A stretch of DNA of 19,902 nucleotides from Pseudomonadota bacterium (GCA_023428645.1 JAEYXD010000060.1:1-19902), one strand, 5' to 3'. Counted from the stretch's first letter, positions 1 through 7,886 are shown. Translations and numbers: made by a program. Notes: a model not told the origin generated them from the letters alone.

Positions 1-43
1 ACGCACTACAGCGGGCATTACAGCAGCGAGATCCGACTCTTCA

Positions 44-367
44 ATGCAATACACCCCGGTCGTTTATCTGGCCGCCGCCCTGGCGGAGATTGCCGGCTGC
101 TTCGGCTTCTGGGCCTGGCTGCGGCTCGGAAAATCCGCTTGGTGGCTGGAGCCGGCCATGCTGGCATTGGTCGCGTTCGCGTATCTGCTCACGCTCGTGC
201 AGACACCGACCGCGGGCCGCGCGTTCGCCGCGTATGGAGGCGTGTACATCGTCGCGTCGCTCGCGTGGATGTGGCTCGCGGAAGGAGTTCGGCCGGATCG
301 CTGGGATCTGACCGGCGCGAGCGTGTGTCTGATCGGCGCGGCCATCGTTCTCGCGGCGCCCCGCTAG
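44..367 (+). CDS. ynfA: YnfA/UPF0060 family small integral membrane protein
   Basis: The protein has 107 aa, close to the usual ~108 aa of the YnfA (UPF0060) family. It is almost entirely hydrophobic with about four predicted membrane helices (roughly residues 4-24, 33-52, 62-80 and 88-105). Family-like features are the aromatic, small-residue-rich first helix containing LAEIAGCFGFW, the AYGGVYI segment in the third helix, and WMWLAEGVRPDRWDLTGA before the last helix. The ATG at 44 sits where family members begin, although the Shine-Dalgarno is weak. YnfA resembles small multidrug resistance (SMR) proteins in fold and has been proposed as an inner-membrane efflux protein, but its physiological substrate is not settled. 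A LuxR-type HTH gene starts 28 bp downstream, so the two may be co-transcribed. Family assignment is firm; the transport role is inferred. Confidence 0.93.
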   Translation: MQYTPVVYLAAALAEIAGCFGFWAWLRLGKSAWWLEPAMLALVAFAYLLTLVQTPTAGRAFAAYGGVYIVASLAWMWLAEGVRPDRWDLTGASVCLIGAAIVLAAPR

Positions 368-395
368 AATCGAGCCGCCGAGTGGGAGAGCTGCC

Positions 396-632
396 GTGAG
401 TCTCACGAATCGACAACGCGAAGTCGTCACCTTGTTGTGCGAAGGCCTGAACACGAAACAGATCGCGCGCCGTCTGGGCGTGGTGCCCGCGGTCGTGTCG
501 AATCATCTGCTCGCCGTACGCAAGGCGAACGGCTTGAGAAACGTCGCGCAGATCGGCATGGCGGCGCAACGCGCCGGCATCGTCGAGCTGCGCGAACCCG
601 TTGCGCAGGCGCGGAAACTTCGGCCCGCGTGA
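396..632 (+). CDS. Stand-alone LuxR/GerE-type helix-turn-helix DNA-binding protein
   Basis: This 78-aa protein consists of little more than one GerE/LuxR C-terminal HTH domain. It opens with SLTNRQREVVTLLCEGLNTK, matching the family pattern LTxRExEVLxLxAxGxSNKEIA. The recognition-helix region follows at about residues 20-45 (QIARRLGVVPAVVSNHLLAV). There is no receiver, autoinducer-binding or ATPase domain upstream. The GTG start at 396 is preceded by a purine-rich GGGAGAG at 384-390, and the HTH begins at residue 3, so the gene does not look like a truncated regulator with a lost N-terminus. It lies between ynfA and a WHy-domain lipoprotein gene and may belong to the same transcript. Its role is inferred as a small transcription factor acting by dimerisation or by controlled expression; the target is unknown. 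Confidence 0.85.
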   Translation: MSLTNRQREVVTLLCEGLNTKQIARRLGVVPAVVSNHLLAVRKANGLRNVAQIGMAAQRAGIVELREPVAQARKLRPA

Positions 633-645
633 GCCGTTCACTCGC

Positions 646-1146
646 ATGAACATCGACAAGCGGCCTGTCCGCGTTGCGCGCGGTATCGTACTGCTGATCA
701 TCAGCTCATGGATCATCGCATGCGCCAACCTGCAGCAGCGCGATCCCGTGGAAGTGTACGTCGTGGGCGTCGAGCCGCTGCAAGGCCAGGGGCTCGAGCT
801 GCGCATGCTCGTGAAGCTCCGCGTGCAGAATCCCAGCGATGCGCCGATCGCCTATGACGGTATCTCCATCGCGATGGAGGTGGAGGGCCGCACTTTCGCG
901 AGCGGCGTGAGCGACGCATCGGGCACCGTGCCGCGTTTCGGCGAACAAGTGATCGAGGTGCCGGTCAGCGTTTCAGCGCTGCGCGCGCTACGCAGCGCGG
1001 CGGCCATCGCCGGCTCGAATCCTGAAAAGATCGAATACGAGCTCAGAGGCAAGCTCGCGGGACCGCTGTTCAAGAGCGTGCGGTTCACCTCGAAGGGCGA
1101 AGTGGCACTACCGAAGGACGTGTACGGCAGCGGCGATCGGACCTGA
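646..1146 (+). CDS. LEA14/WHy-domain (LEA type 2) lipoprotein
   Basis: The 166-aa protein starts at ATG 646; the same frame is open further upstream, but that stretch overlaps the HTH gene and is not plausible N-terminal sequence. Residues 1-25 form a lipoprotein signal: basic MNIDKRPVRVARG, a hydrophobic core, then IIAC with the lipidated Cys at residue 26. The mature part contains a WHy/LEA_2-type beta-sandwich: a central LRMLVKLRVQNPSDAPIAYD (a conserved NP followed by strand-forming residues), then ISIAMEVEGRTFASG. Such proteins occur in Proteobacteria as envelope-anchored proteins of uncertain function. The family name refers to water stress and hypersensitive response in plants and does not prove a stress role here. 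It starts 13 bp after the HTH gene, so co-transcription is likely. Confidence 0.85.
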   Translation: MNIDKRPVRVARGIVLLIISSWIIACANLQQRDPVEVYVVGVEPLQGQGLELRMLVKLRVQNPSDAPIAYDGISIAMEVEGRTFASGVSDASGTVPRFGEQVIEVPVSVSALRALRSAAAIAGSNPEKIEYELRGKLAGPLFKSVRFTSKGEVALPKDVYGSGDRT

Positions 1147-1273
1147 CGCGCGAGCCTTCGCGACGGAACCGCCTGCTTTTGAGCCGCGTCCGGCCGGCGC
1201 TTCATGCGCCGCGCGCTCGAAACTCACAACGAGCGACGACTGCAATACACTGCGGCTTCCGACGCAACAGGCT

Positions 1274-2509
1274 GTGTGCTCGATGCACTCATCGCGCGAC
1301 GAGACCGCGACCGAATACGCGAGTTGGGCGTTCATCGCGATCTATGCGCTCGCGTACACGGGTATCTGGATCGCGCTCCTGACGCCGGTCATCGTGACGA
1401 TCGCGCTGCGGGTCAGCGCGCTCGAGCCGGCCGACGCCCCACGGCAGCTCGCGACGATCCTGTCCAGCGGCGCAACGTGCGCGCTGCTTGCCGGGCCGCT
1501 GTTCGGTCACCTGAGCGATCGCACGACCTCGCGCTTCGGGATGCGCAAGCCGTGGATCGTCGCGGGCATGCTCGGCGGTTGTGTTGCATTGTCGATCGTC
1601 GCGACGGCGCCGACGGTCACGATCCTGCTCATTGGCTGGTGCCTCGCCCAGTTCGCCTTCAATGCCGCGCTCGCGGGCATCGTCGCGTTGCTCGCGGATC
1701 AAATTCCTGCGCAACAGCGCGGCACCGTCGCGGGCATCCTCGGCATTTGCATGCCGCTCGGACAGCTCATCGGCGCGTACCTCGTGCAGGCCGCCGGGTC
1801 CATCTTGCTCGCGTTCATGCTGCCCGCGGCGCTCGGCACGGCGGCCGTCCTGGCGCTCGTCGCAATCTTGCGCGATCGGCGCCTCGTGACGCGGCCGCCA
1901 CCGCGTGAGCGCCGCGCATTTCGCATCGAACTCGCCGCGCACCGGGACTTCTGGTGCGCATGGTCGAGCCGCTTGCTGCTCGGCATCGGCACCGCGTTCC
2001 TGACCAGCTATCAACCGCTGTTTCTCATTCATACGCTGCAGCGTCCGGTTAGCGATGTGCCCGCGCTGATGTTTCGCTCTATGCTGCTGCAGTCGCTCCT
2101 CGTGATCGCCGCGAGCCTGACGTTCGGACGCCTTTCGGACCGCCTGCGGCGGCGCAAGCCGTTCGTGCTGTTAGGCGCGGCGAGCTACACGCTCGGGCTG
2201 TGGTGGATCGCCTCGGCTGCGTCGTTCGAATCCTTTCTCGTCGGGCTCGCGCTCGCGTCGGTGGCTCACGGCATGTATTTCGCGGTGGATCTGGCGCTCG
2301 TCACGGATGTGCTGCCCGATCCGCGGCACGACGCCGCCAAGGATCTGGGCATTCTCAACATCACGAATACCCTGCCGCAGATCGTTGCGCCGCTGGCCGG
2401 CGCGGCGATTCTGCTCGTGGCGCAAGGCAGCTACGCCACGATGTACGTCATTGCCGGGACGATCGCCCTGCTCGGCGCCGCGGCGCTGGTGCCGATCCGC
2501 GCCCGATGA
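1274..2509 (+). CDS. MFS transporter (probable sugar or glycoside permease)
   Basis: The product is ~411 aa with 12 predicted membrane helices in two six-helix halves, separated by a basic cytoplasmic loop rich in Arg around residues 195-220 (DRRLVTRPPPRERRAFR). The MFS loop motif appears in both halves: GHLSDRTTSRFGMRKPW between helices 2 and 3, and GRLSDRLRRRKPF between helices 8 and 9. The track of hydrophobic segments is uninterrupted. The start is uncertain: GTG at 1274, or ATG at 1283 three codons later; neither has a strong Shine-Dalgarno. A LacI-family regulator gene follows after 68 bp on the same strand. This suggests, but does not prove, that the substrate is a sugar or glycoside. 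No sugar-catabolic enzyme accompanies the pair in the window. Confidence 0.9.
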   Translation: MCSMHSSRDETATEYASWAFIAIYALAYTGIWIALLTPVIVTIALRVSALEPADAPRQLATILSSGATCALLAGPLFGHLSDRTTSRFGMRKPWIVAGMLGGCVALSIVATAPTVTILLIGWCLAQFAFNAALAGIVALLADQIPAQQRGTVAGILGICMPLGQLIGAYLVQAAGSILLAFMLPAALGTAAVLALVAILRDRRLVTRPPPRERRAFRIELAAHRDFWCAWSSRLLLGIGTAFLTSYQPLFLIHTLQRPVSDVPALMFRSMLLQSLLVIAASLTFGRLSDRLRRRKPFVLLGAASYTLGLWWIASAASFESFLVGLALASVAHGMYFAVDLALVTDVLPDPRHDAAKDLGILNITNTLPQIVAPLAGAAILLVAQGSYATMYVIAGTIALLGAAALVPIRAR

Positions 2510-2517
2510 CCTGTCAT

Positions 2518-2539
2518 CGGCCCCAGTGCCGGCGGGCCG
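2518..2539 (+). terminator. Possible weak hairpin between MFS transporter and lacI-type gene
   Basis: A 6-bp inverted repeat, CGGCCC (2518-2523) and GGGCCG (2534-2539), encloses a 10-nt loop just after the transporter stop codon. It is followed by only a short T-run (CTTT), so it is at best a weak or attenuating terminator. In sequence this GC-rich such a hairpin can arise by chance. Confidence 0.25.
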
Positions 2540-2577
2540 CTTTGCCTATGGTTTCGCGTTGACATATAAGAGCCTCC

Positions 2578-3672
2578 ATGGCGAATGCGACCATTCACGA
2601 CGTAGCGGCGGAAGCCGATGTCTCGATCAAGACGGTATCGCGCGTCATCAACAATGAAGCCGCGGTGACGGCAGCGACGCGTGAGCGCGTCTTGAAGGCC
2701 ATTCGCAAGCTCGACTATCACCCGAACCCGTCCGCGCGCAGCCTCGGCGGCAGCCGCTCGTATCTCGTGAGCCTGCTGTACGACATGTCGTGCGAGTACT
2801 ACGCGACGAGCGTGCTCGGCGGCGTGCTCGATGCGTGTCGCGCCGCGCTGTATCAAGTCGTGATGCAGCCCTGCGACTACCGCTCAGCGACGCTGCCCGA
2901 CGATGTTGCGCGCGACATTCGACACTCGCATGCCGACGGCGTCATTCTGACGCCGCCGTTATCGGATCAGGAGCGCCTGATCACCGAGCTCGACAAGCAG
3001 CGCATCCCCTATGTGCGCATCGCGCCCGCCGAGCACACGGACAATCGCCGCAGCGTGTACACGAACGATCGCGACAGCTGCGCGCAAATGACGGAGCAGC
3101 TCGTCACGCTCGGCCATACGCGGATCGCATTTATCCTCGGCAACCCCGATCACGCGGCGATCGCGGCTCGCTACAAGGGCTTCGAGGATGGCATGCGGGC
3201 GTGCGGTCTCAAGATCGACAAGAAGCTGATCGTCCAAGGCTACAACTCCTTCACGTCGGGACTGCAAGCGGCGCGGCCGCTGCTGCAGCTGCGGCAAGAC
3301 AAACGGCCGACGGCGCTGTTCGCCGCGAACGACGAAATGGCGGCGGGCGTGCTCGCGGTGGCGCATCAACTCGGATTGGCGGTGCCCGAGGACGTTTCGG
3401 TCGTCGGCTTCGACGATGCGCCGCTCGCGAGCCAGGTGTGGCCGGCGCTCACGACGATCCGGCAGCCCATTCCGGCGATGGCCGCGGCCGCGGCCAAGCT
3501 GCTGCTCGAACATTTGCGCGGGTCGCGTGTCCCTACCGATGCGCATGTCATTCCATCGTCGTTGACCGTGCGCCAATCGACCGGGCCGGCGCCGAATCGA
3601 CATTCGGTGTCGCGAGCACGGAGTCGGCGCGCCAAGGCGAGCGCCGCCGAAATGCCGGCGAAATCAAGCTGA
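2578..3672 (+). CDS. LacI/GalR-family transcriptional regulator
   Basis: The 364-aa protein has the classical LacI layout. An N-terminal HTH lies at residues 5-25 (TIHDVAAEADVSIKTVSRVI), with the YHPNPSARSL hinge helix at about 47-56. A periplasmic-binding-protein-like effector domain extends to about residue 335, with typical segments such as DGVILTPP, FAANDEMAAGVLAVAHQLGL and VSVVGFDDAPLASQVWPALT. ATG 2578 is the natural start because the HTH begins five residues later. A short basic tail (HSVSRARSRRAKASAAEM) beyond the effector domain is not typical and may be disordered. The gene follows an MFS transporter, so a role as repressor of a sugar-uptake unit responding to a carbohydrate ligand is likely. 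The ligand cannot be told from sequence, and I see no convincing LacI operator palindrome around either gene. Confidence 0.94.
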   Translation: MANATIHDVAAEADVSIKTVSRVINNEAAVTAATRERVLKAIRKLDYHPNPSARSLGGSRSYLVSLLYDMSCEYYATSVLGGVLDACRAALYQVVMQPCDYRSATLPDDVARDIRHSHADGVILTPPLSDQERLITELDKQRIPYVRIAPAEHTDNRRSVYTNDRDSCAQMTEQLVTLGHTRIAFILGNPDHAAIAARYKGFEDGMRACGLKIDKKLIVQGYNSFTSGLQAARPLLQLRQDKRPTALFAANDEMAAGVLAVAHQLGLAVPEDVSVVGFDDAPLASQVWPALTTIRQPIPAMAAAAAKLLLEHLRGSRVPTDAHVIPSSLTVRQSTGPAPNRHSVSRARSRRAKASAAEMPAKSS

Positions 3673-3810
3673 ACCGACGGCGCGCCCGCTTACGCCTTCC
3701 GCCTCGTCCTGCTCGCCGTCACCTCGATATCGATCTTCATCCGTGCGCTCCCTTGCGCATCGCGCGAGCGTTTGGTCTGCTACCGGACCCGCGATCGCAG
3801 CGAAGCACTC

Positions 3811-4608
3811 ATGAAGCTCTATTCCTGGAACGTCAACGGCATTCGCGCCGTACTCAAGAAGAACGTGTTCCATCCGTTCTTGAAGGAACACGACCCCGAC
3901 ATCCTCTGCCTGCAGGAAACGAAGGCGGAGCGTGGCCAGATCGAGATCGACCTGCCGGGCTATCACGAGTACTGGAACTCCGCGGTCAAGAAGGGCTATT
4001 CCGGCACGGCGATCTTCGCGAAGCGCGAACCGCTGAACGTGATCAATGGCTTTCCGGACGCGTTCGCGAAGCGCTTCAAGTTCGCGGATGAGCTGCAGCG
4101 CGATGCCGGCGAAGAAGGCCGGGTCATCACGGCGGAATTCGAGCCGTTCTATGTCGTGACGGTGTACACGCCGAACGCGAAAGACGATCTCAGCCGGCTG
4201 CCGTTGCGCCACAAGCATTGGGACCCGGCATTCCTCGCGTATTGCAAACAGCTCGAACAAAAGAAGCCGGTGATCTTCTGTGGTGACCTGAACGTCGCGC
4301 ACACCGAGATCGACCTGGCGAACCCCAAGCCGAACCGCGGCAAGAAGGGCTTCACCAACGAGGAGCGCGAAGGTTTCCAGAACTTCCTGGACGCGGGCTT
4401 CATCGACACGTTCCGTCTCTTCACGAAGGACGGCGGCCACTACTCGTGGTGGAGCAATTTCTCGAACGCCCGCGCCAGGAACGTGGGATGGAGAATCGAT
4501 TATTTCCTGGTCTCGCAGGCGCTCGGCCCCAAGATTGCCGCGGCGGAAATCCATCCGCAGGTGATGGGCAGCGACCATTGCCCGGTGAGCATCACGCTCC
4601 GGCTCTGA
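3811..4608 (+). CDS. xth: Exodeoxyribonuclease III (AP endonuclease family 1)
   Basis: The 265-aa length is usual for exonuclease III. Endonuclease/exonuclease/phosphatase-fold motifs appear in order: WNVNGIRA (Asn7 region, metal/phosphate), DILCLQETKAE (Glu metal ligand), YHEYWNSAVKKGYSGTAIF, VVTVYTPN, VIFCGDLNVAHTEIDLANPK (Asp and Asn of the active site), YSWWSNF...ARARNVGWRIDYFLVS, and the terminal GSDHCPVSI containing the catalytic Asp-His. All expected catalytic residues are present. It should hydrolyse the backbone 5' to abasic sites and degrade duplex DNA 3'-5' in base excision repair. ATG 3811 gives the standard MKLYSWNVNG start, although the frame is open about 13 codons upstream. 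The gene is 138 bp after the LacI-type gene and its stop lies 5 bp from the stop of a convergent peptidase gene. Confidence 0.97.
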   Translation: MKLYSWNVNGIRAVLKKNVFHPFLKEHDPDILCLQETKAERGQIEIDLPGYHEYWNSAVKKGYSGTAIFAKREPLNVINGFPDAFAKRFKFADELQRDAGEEGRVITAEFEPFYVVTVYTPNAKDDLSRLPLRHKHWDPAFLAYCKQLEQKKPVIFCGDLNVAHTEIDLANPKPNRGKKGFTNEEREGFQNFLDAGFIDTFRLFTKDGGHYSWWSNFSNARARNVGWRIDYFLVSQALGPKIAAAEIHPQVMGSDHCPVSITLRL

Positions 4609-4613
4609 GACGG

Positions 4614-5861
4614 TCAGGGCTGCTTGGGCAGGCGCTGTCTGCCGCCATCGGCACTGCGCATCTCGATCGCGACGACCTTGCCGTGCTCGCGCTCGATCGA
4701 GACGCGTCGCGAGGGATCTTCATCGAAGAAATACAGCTCCGCGGTGATCGGCTGCAGCCGCATCGCGGGCCAGCGGGCGCGCCTCACGTACAGCGCGCCG
4801 TTGTCGATCGCGAGCGAATACGAGCCGAAGGTGCCGACGACGTCCGCCGCGGGCGGCGATGCCGCTCGCGAGCGCGCGCGCAGCGCCTCGAGCGCCCACT
4901 GCGCATCGGTGCGCGCGGCTCCCGCGATCGAACCTTTGAGCACCGCCTCCAGCGCCAGCTCCTGCGCACGCCCCAAAGCGGCTTCGGCAACGACTTCGAC
5001 GTCCGGCCGCACACCCTCGCCTTCCCAGTTGCGCCCATTGATGGGATTGCGCGGCGAGCCTGTCGCGATGAATACGCTGAAGCCTTCCGGCGTGGCGAAC
5101 GCCGCGCCGGGATTGGCCGCACCGGCACTGCGCTCGCCGACGACACGCGCACGCTGCGCCGCTTGCAGCGTGAATGCGATCGCCTCGCCGGCGGATCCGG
5201 TGCGGCCGCTCGTCACGATAAACAGCGGGACGGCAAGCATCGGCGTTGCATAGCTCGCCGCGGGCCGCTCGCTGATCTGCCCCGCGCGCGAATGAAACGT
5301 GTTGTAGACCTCAGCCTTCGGCTCGACGAAAGCGCTCACGAGGTAACCCACCATCGACGGCGCGCCGCCCCCATTGCGGCGCAGATCGAGAATGACGGCA
5401 TCGGCATCGTGCAGCATCGCGAGCGCGGCATCGGCCGCCAGGCGCGCGGGCGCATCGGCGCGCGCGAAATCGATGTCGGCCTCGTAGGTGAGCTCGAGGT
5501 AGCCGATGTTGGCGGGCAGGCGCTCGAGCCGCTGAAAGCCATGATTCGTGCGACTCTCGGCCAGCGGCGCCGGGCGCGATGCAGGCACCCGTGATTCGCG
5601 CGGCTGCCATGCGACGCTGAAGTGGCCATCGAGCCTTCGCAGCCGCTGGGTCAGCTCGCTTGCCAAGTCGGCACGCTCGGTGAATCGGTCCAGCTCGCCG
5701 GCCCGCGCGCTCGCCCGCAGATCATTGGCGATCGCCGCCGCCCGCCGTGCGTCGTAGAAATTTGCTTCGATCGTTGCCGCGATGCCCTGCACATCCGTGC
5801 GCACGTCGGCCGCCGCGACGGACACGATCATTGCGAACGATAACCATGCCATTCTTTTCAT
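4614..5861 (-). CDS. Exported S41-family (IRBP/Tricorn-core type) serine peptidase
   Basis: The protein has 415 aa when started at ATG 5861, which is preceded by a good ribosome site (AGAGGTGAG) and opens with a Sec signal peptide (MKRMAWLSFAMIVSVAAA). The frame continues far upstream without a stop but without plausible sequence. An N-terminal helical bundle (about residues 20-78) is followed by LDGHFSV with a candidate catalytic His80. No PDZ domain is evident. The S41 core has VILDLRRNGGG (157-166) and IVTSGRTGSAGEAIAF, with the nucleophile Ser223 and Glu226 nearby; GERSAGAANPG follows. The His and the absence of the Ctp-type Lys indicate an S41B-like peptidase rather than a C-terminal processing protease. 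A further ~110-residue C-terminal domain follows. It probably acts in the periplasm on unfolded peptides. It lies 55 bp downstream of the DUF763 gene on the same strand. Confidence 0.9.
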   Translation of the reverse strand: MKRMAWLSFAMIVSVAAADVRTDVQGIAATIEANFYDARRAAAIANDLRASARAGELDRFTERADLASELTQRLRRLDGHFSVAWQPRESRVPASRPAPLAESRTNHGFQRLERLPANIGYLELTYEADIDFARADAPARLAADAALAMLHDADAVILDLRRNGGGAPSMVGYLVSAFVEPKAEVYNTFHSRAGQISERPAASYATPMLAVPLFIVTSGRTGSAGEAIAFTLQAAQRARVVGERSAGAANPGAAFATPEGFSVFIATGSPRNPINGRNWEGEGVRPDVEVVAEAALGRAQELALEAVLKGSIAGAARTDAQWALEALRARSRAASPPAADVVGTFGSYSLAIDNGALYVRRARWPAMRLQPITAELYFFDEDPSRRVSIEREHGKVVAIEMRSADGGRQRLPKQP

Positions 5862-5864
5862 GAG

Positions 5865-5873
5865 CTCACCTCT
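5865..5873 (-). promoter_or_regulatory. Ribosome binding site deciding the S41 peptidase start
   Basis: The minus strand reads AGAGGTGAG three bases before the ATG at 5861, an extended match to the anti-Shine-Dalgarno sequence. It supports starting the peptidase at its signal peptide rather than at any codon in the long open frame upstream. Confidence 0.7.
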
Positions 5874-5916
5874 GTTCCGTATGGACAAAGATGCGCGAGC
5901 GACCCGAACGGTCGCA

Positions 5917-7182
5917 CTAGTCTCGATCGCGCGGCGGTCGCGGCCCCGAGAAGACGGTTCGGCCGCCGTACTCGGCGGCATGCTCGCGTTCGCGCGCGAT
6001 GAACTCGTCGAAGCTCGGGCCGCTCGCGGTTCGCTCCAGCGCTTTCGCTTGAGCATCGAGCCGACGAAGCGCGGCCAGCCGGTCGTCATTGCCGAGCTTC
6101 GCGCGGTCCACGGCATGCTTCAGCACGCGAATCGTTTCATCGTAGACCTTGAGCGGCACCGGAAACGGATGGCCGTCCTTGCCGCCGTGCGCGAGCGCGA
6201 ATCGAGCGGGATCGGCAAAGCGCGCGGGCGTCCCATGCAGCACTTCGGCCACGAGCGCGAGCGATGCGACCGTGCGCGCGCCCACGCCCGGCGTCATCAG
6301 CAGCTCGGCGAAGTCCCGAGGGCCGCGATCAGCGGCGGCCGCGAGCACTCCGTGCAAGCGTCGCAGCATGACGTCGGAGGCCCGCACCTCGTGATGCGCG
6401 GGCAATTGCAGATGGGGCAGCGGCTCCGCGGCGTGCGGCTCGGTTTCCGGAAACAGGCTGAGCGCCGCGTTGCTCGAATCGCGCAGCCGACGCAGCACCT
6501 CGATCGTGCGGTCCGGGCCGCGCTGCACGAGCTCGAGTCCGGCGAGTCGATTGCGCACGGCTCGCTTGTCGGCGAGATTGATGATGGCGCCGCGATTGCG
6601 GCCGGCGATGCCCGTGTGCGGCGAATCGAGAAAGCTCTCGAGATGCTCCGACAGCCAGTGATACCGGCGCGCTTCGCGGCGCGCCTCGCTCATGCCCTGC
6701 TGCACGACGCACCAGCGACCCTCGGCCGTCACGATGAAGCCATGCAGGTACAGCTCGTACCCGTCTTGCACGGCCGCGCTGTCCACTTTCGCGACGAGCT
6801 TGCTTGCATGCGTCAGCGGCGCGGCATCGAGCCCGGTGCGCTCGCCGATCGCCGTCAGCTCCAGCGGCGTCTTGCGCGACTGCGCGCCCTTCCCGCCGCA
6901 CACGTAGATGCCCAGCTCGTGCTGGAGCGGCGCCAAGCCGCGTTTCAACGCGCCGAGCACGCTCGTCGTGATCCCGGAGGAATGCCAATCCATGCCCATG
7001 ACCGCGCCGAACGATTGGAACCAGAATGGATGCGCGAGACGCCGCAGCACCTCATCGCGCCCATAGTGATGGACGATCGCCTCGACGATCACGCGGCCAA
7101 GGGCGGCCATGCGGGTCGCGAGCCACGGGGGCACGTGACCACCGTGCAAGGGAAGATCGGCGCTGCCGGTTCGACGTGGCAT
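5917..7182 (-). CDS. DUF763 family protein with a helix-hairpin-helix motif
   Basis: The product is 421 aa from the ATG at 7182. That start gives the family opening TGSADLPLHGGHVPPWL; a 33-residue open extension upstream has no recognisable content. Conserved-looking DUF763 blocks follow: FWFQSFGAVMGMDWHSSGIT (54-73), GGKGAQSRKTPLEL (96-109), YELYLHGF, WCVVQQGM, YHWLS, HTGI, LPAHHEV (260-266) and HGGKDGHPFPVP (332-343). Residues 295-312 (LMTPGVGARTVASLAL) match a helix-hairpin-helix, a non-specific DNA-binding element common in DNA repair and recombination proteins. The tail is charged (RPPRDRD). DUF763 has no function I can cite; the HhH, and exonuclease III two genes away, suggest a nucleic-acid role by inference. 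It is divergent from the phosphoribosyltransferase gene (116 bp between starts). No clear Shine-Dalgarno is visible. Confidence 0.9.
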   Translation of the reverse strand: MPRRTGSADLPLHGGHVPPWLATRMAALGRVIVEAIVHHYGRDEVLRRLAHPFWFQSFGAVMGMDWHSSGITTSVLGALKRGLAPLQHELGIYVCGGKGAQSRKTPLELTAIGERTGLDAAPLTHASKLVAKVDSAAVQDGYELYLHGFIVTAEGRWCVVQQGMSEARREARRYHWLSEHLESFLDSPHTGIAGRNRGAIINLADKRAVRNRLAGLELVQRGPDRTIEVLRRLRDSSNAALSLFPETEPHAAEPLPHLQLPAHHEVRASDVMLRRLHGVLAAAADRGPRDFAELLMTPGVGARTVASLALVAEVLHGTPARFADPARFALAHGGKDGHPFPVPLKVYDETIRVLKHAVDRAKLGNDDRLAALRRLDAQAKALERTASGPSFDEFIAREREHAAEYGGRTVFSGPRPPRDRD

Positions 7183-7298
7183 GATGGTGAAGCAAGGAAA
7201 ATCGCGACGCATGGTAGAGGCAATGCGCGCCCTTGTGCATCGGCATATGAACCGCAGCACCGGCTTGCGCGCCGACCACACACGTGTATCGTCCCGCC

Positions 7299-7886
7299 AT
7301 GTCCGACGCCATCGACAAGACCTTCGTCTCCGCGGAATCGCTGCTGCGCGACTCGTTGCAGCTCGGTGTGAACATCGTCCGCAGCGGTTTCAAGCCTTCG
7401 TTTCTGGTCGGCGTGTGGCGCGGCGGCGCGCCGATCGGCATCACGGTCCAGGAAGTGCTCGAGTATCACGGCATCGACTGCAACCACATCGCGATCCGCA
7501 CCTCGTACTACACGGGCGTCGATCAGCGGGCGCGCAACGTCCGCGTGCATGCGCTCGACTATCTCGTCTCGCAGCTCACGTACGACGACCGGCTGCTGCT
7601 GATCGACGACGTCTTCGATTCTGGCCGCAGCCTCGAAGCCGTGATCGACGAGCTCGCACGCCGCTGCAAACGCAATCTCCCCGACCAGATTCGCATCGCG
7701 ACCGTGTACTACAAGCCCCAGCAGAACCGCAGCCGATTGACGCCCGACTACTACGTACGCACCTCCGACCAGTGGCTGGTATTCCCGCACGAGCTACGCG
7801 GCCTCACGCGCGAGGAGATTCTGCGCCACAAGCCGCTGGATGCTTCCTTCTTCGACGCGACGAGCGTCGACTCATCACACTCCTGA
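7299..7886 (+). CDS. Purine-type phosphoribosyltransferase (hypoxanthine PRTase-like)
   Basis: The protein has 195 aa from ATG 7299; a GTG at 7284 would add only five residues. The type I PRTase fold is visible. The PPi-loop region is FLVGVWRGGAPIG (35-47), a flexible loop and substrate hood follow (RTSYYTGVDQ), and the PRPP-binding signature LLLIDDVFDSGRSLEAVI lies at 99-116, with adjacent acidic residues and the small-residue phosphate loop. Later motifs ATVYYKPQQNRS and SDQWLVFPHE resemble HPRT/Gpt proteins, whose aromatic residue near the C-terminus stacks on the purine base. It should transfer 5-phosphoribosyl from PRPP to a purine base in salvage; the specificity (hypoxanthine, guanine or xanthine) cannot be fixed by reading. 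It appears to be a single gene divergent from DUF763. Confidence 0.9.
   Translation: MSDAIDKTFVSAESLLRDSLQLGVNIVRSGFKPSFLVGVWRGGAPIGITVQEVLEYHGIDCNHIAIRTSYYTGVDQRARNVRVHALDYLVSQLTYDDRLLLIDDVFDSGRSLEAVIDELARRCKRNLPDQIRIATVYYKPQQNRSRLTPDYYVRTSDQWLVFPHELRGLTREEILRHKPLDASFFDATSVDSSHS

Noticed and set aside
1195..1211. CGGCGC-TTCAT-GCGCCG hairpin after the WHy lipoprotein gene as a terminator
   Set aside because: There is no T-run and it lies over 50 bp after the stop in very GC-rich DNA, so chance is likely.
1289..2032. Minus-strand open frame of 247 codons inside the MFS gene
   Set aside because: Highly charged Arg/Glu/Asp translation mirrors the hydrophobic codons of the transporter; no independent evidence.
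2559..2580. TTGACA just upstream of the LacI-type gene as a -35 box
   Set aside because: A -10 at normal spacing would fall inside the coding sequence and none is seen, so it is probably coincidental.
3724..3733. TCGATATCGA palindrome between the LacI-type gene and xth as a LacI operator
   Set aside because: It is shorter than usual LacI operators, lies downstream of the regulator, and is not repeated near the transporter.
2790..4091. Long plus-strand open frame (433 codons) overlapping the LacI-type and xth genes
   Set aside because: It is a shadow frame of GC-rich coding DNA with an Arg/Ala-rich, domain-free translation, while the other frame encodes clear LacI and exonuclease III proteins.
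4446..5594. Plus-strand open frame of 382 codons opposite the S41 peptidase
   Set aside because: Antisense shadow; the peptidase frame has a signal peptide, catalytic motifs and a ribosome site.
5782..7371. Plus-strand open frame of 529 codons opposite the DUF763 gene
   Set aside because: The translation is low-complexity Arg/His/Ala with no ribosome site; the minus strand has recognisable DUF763 motifs.
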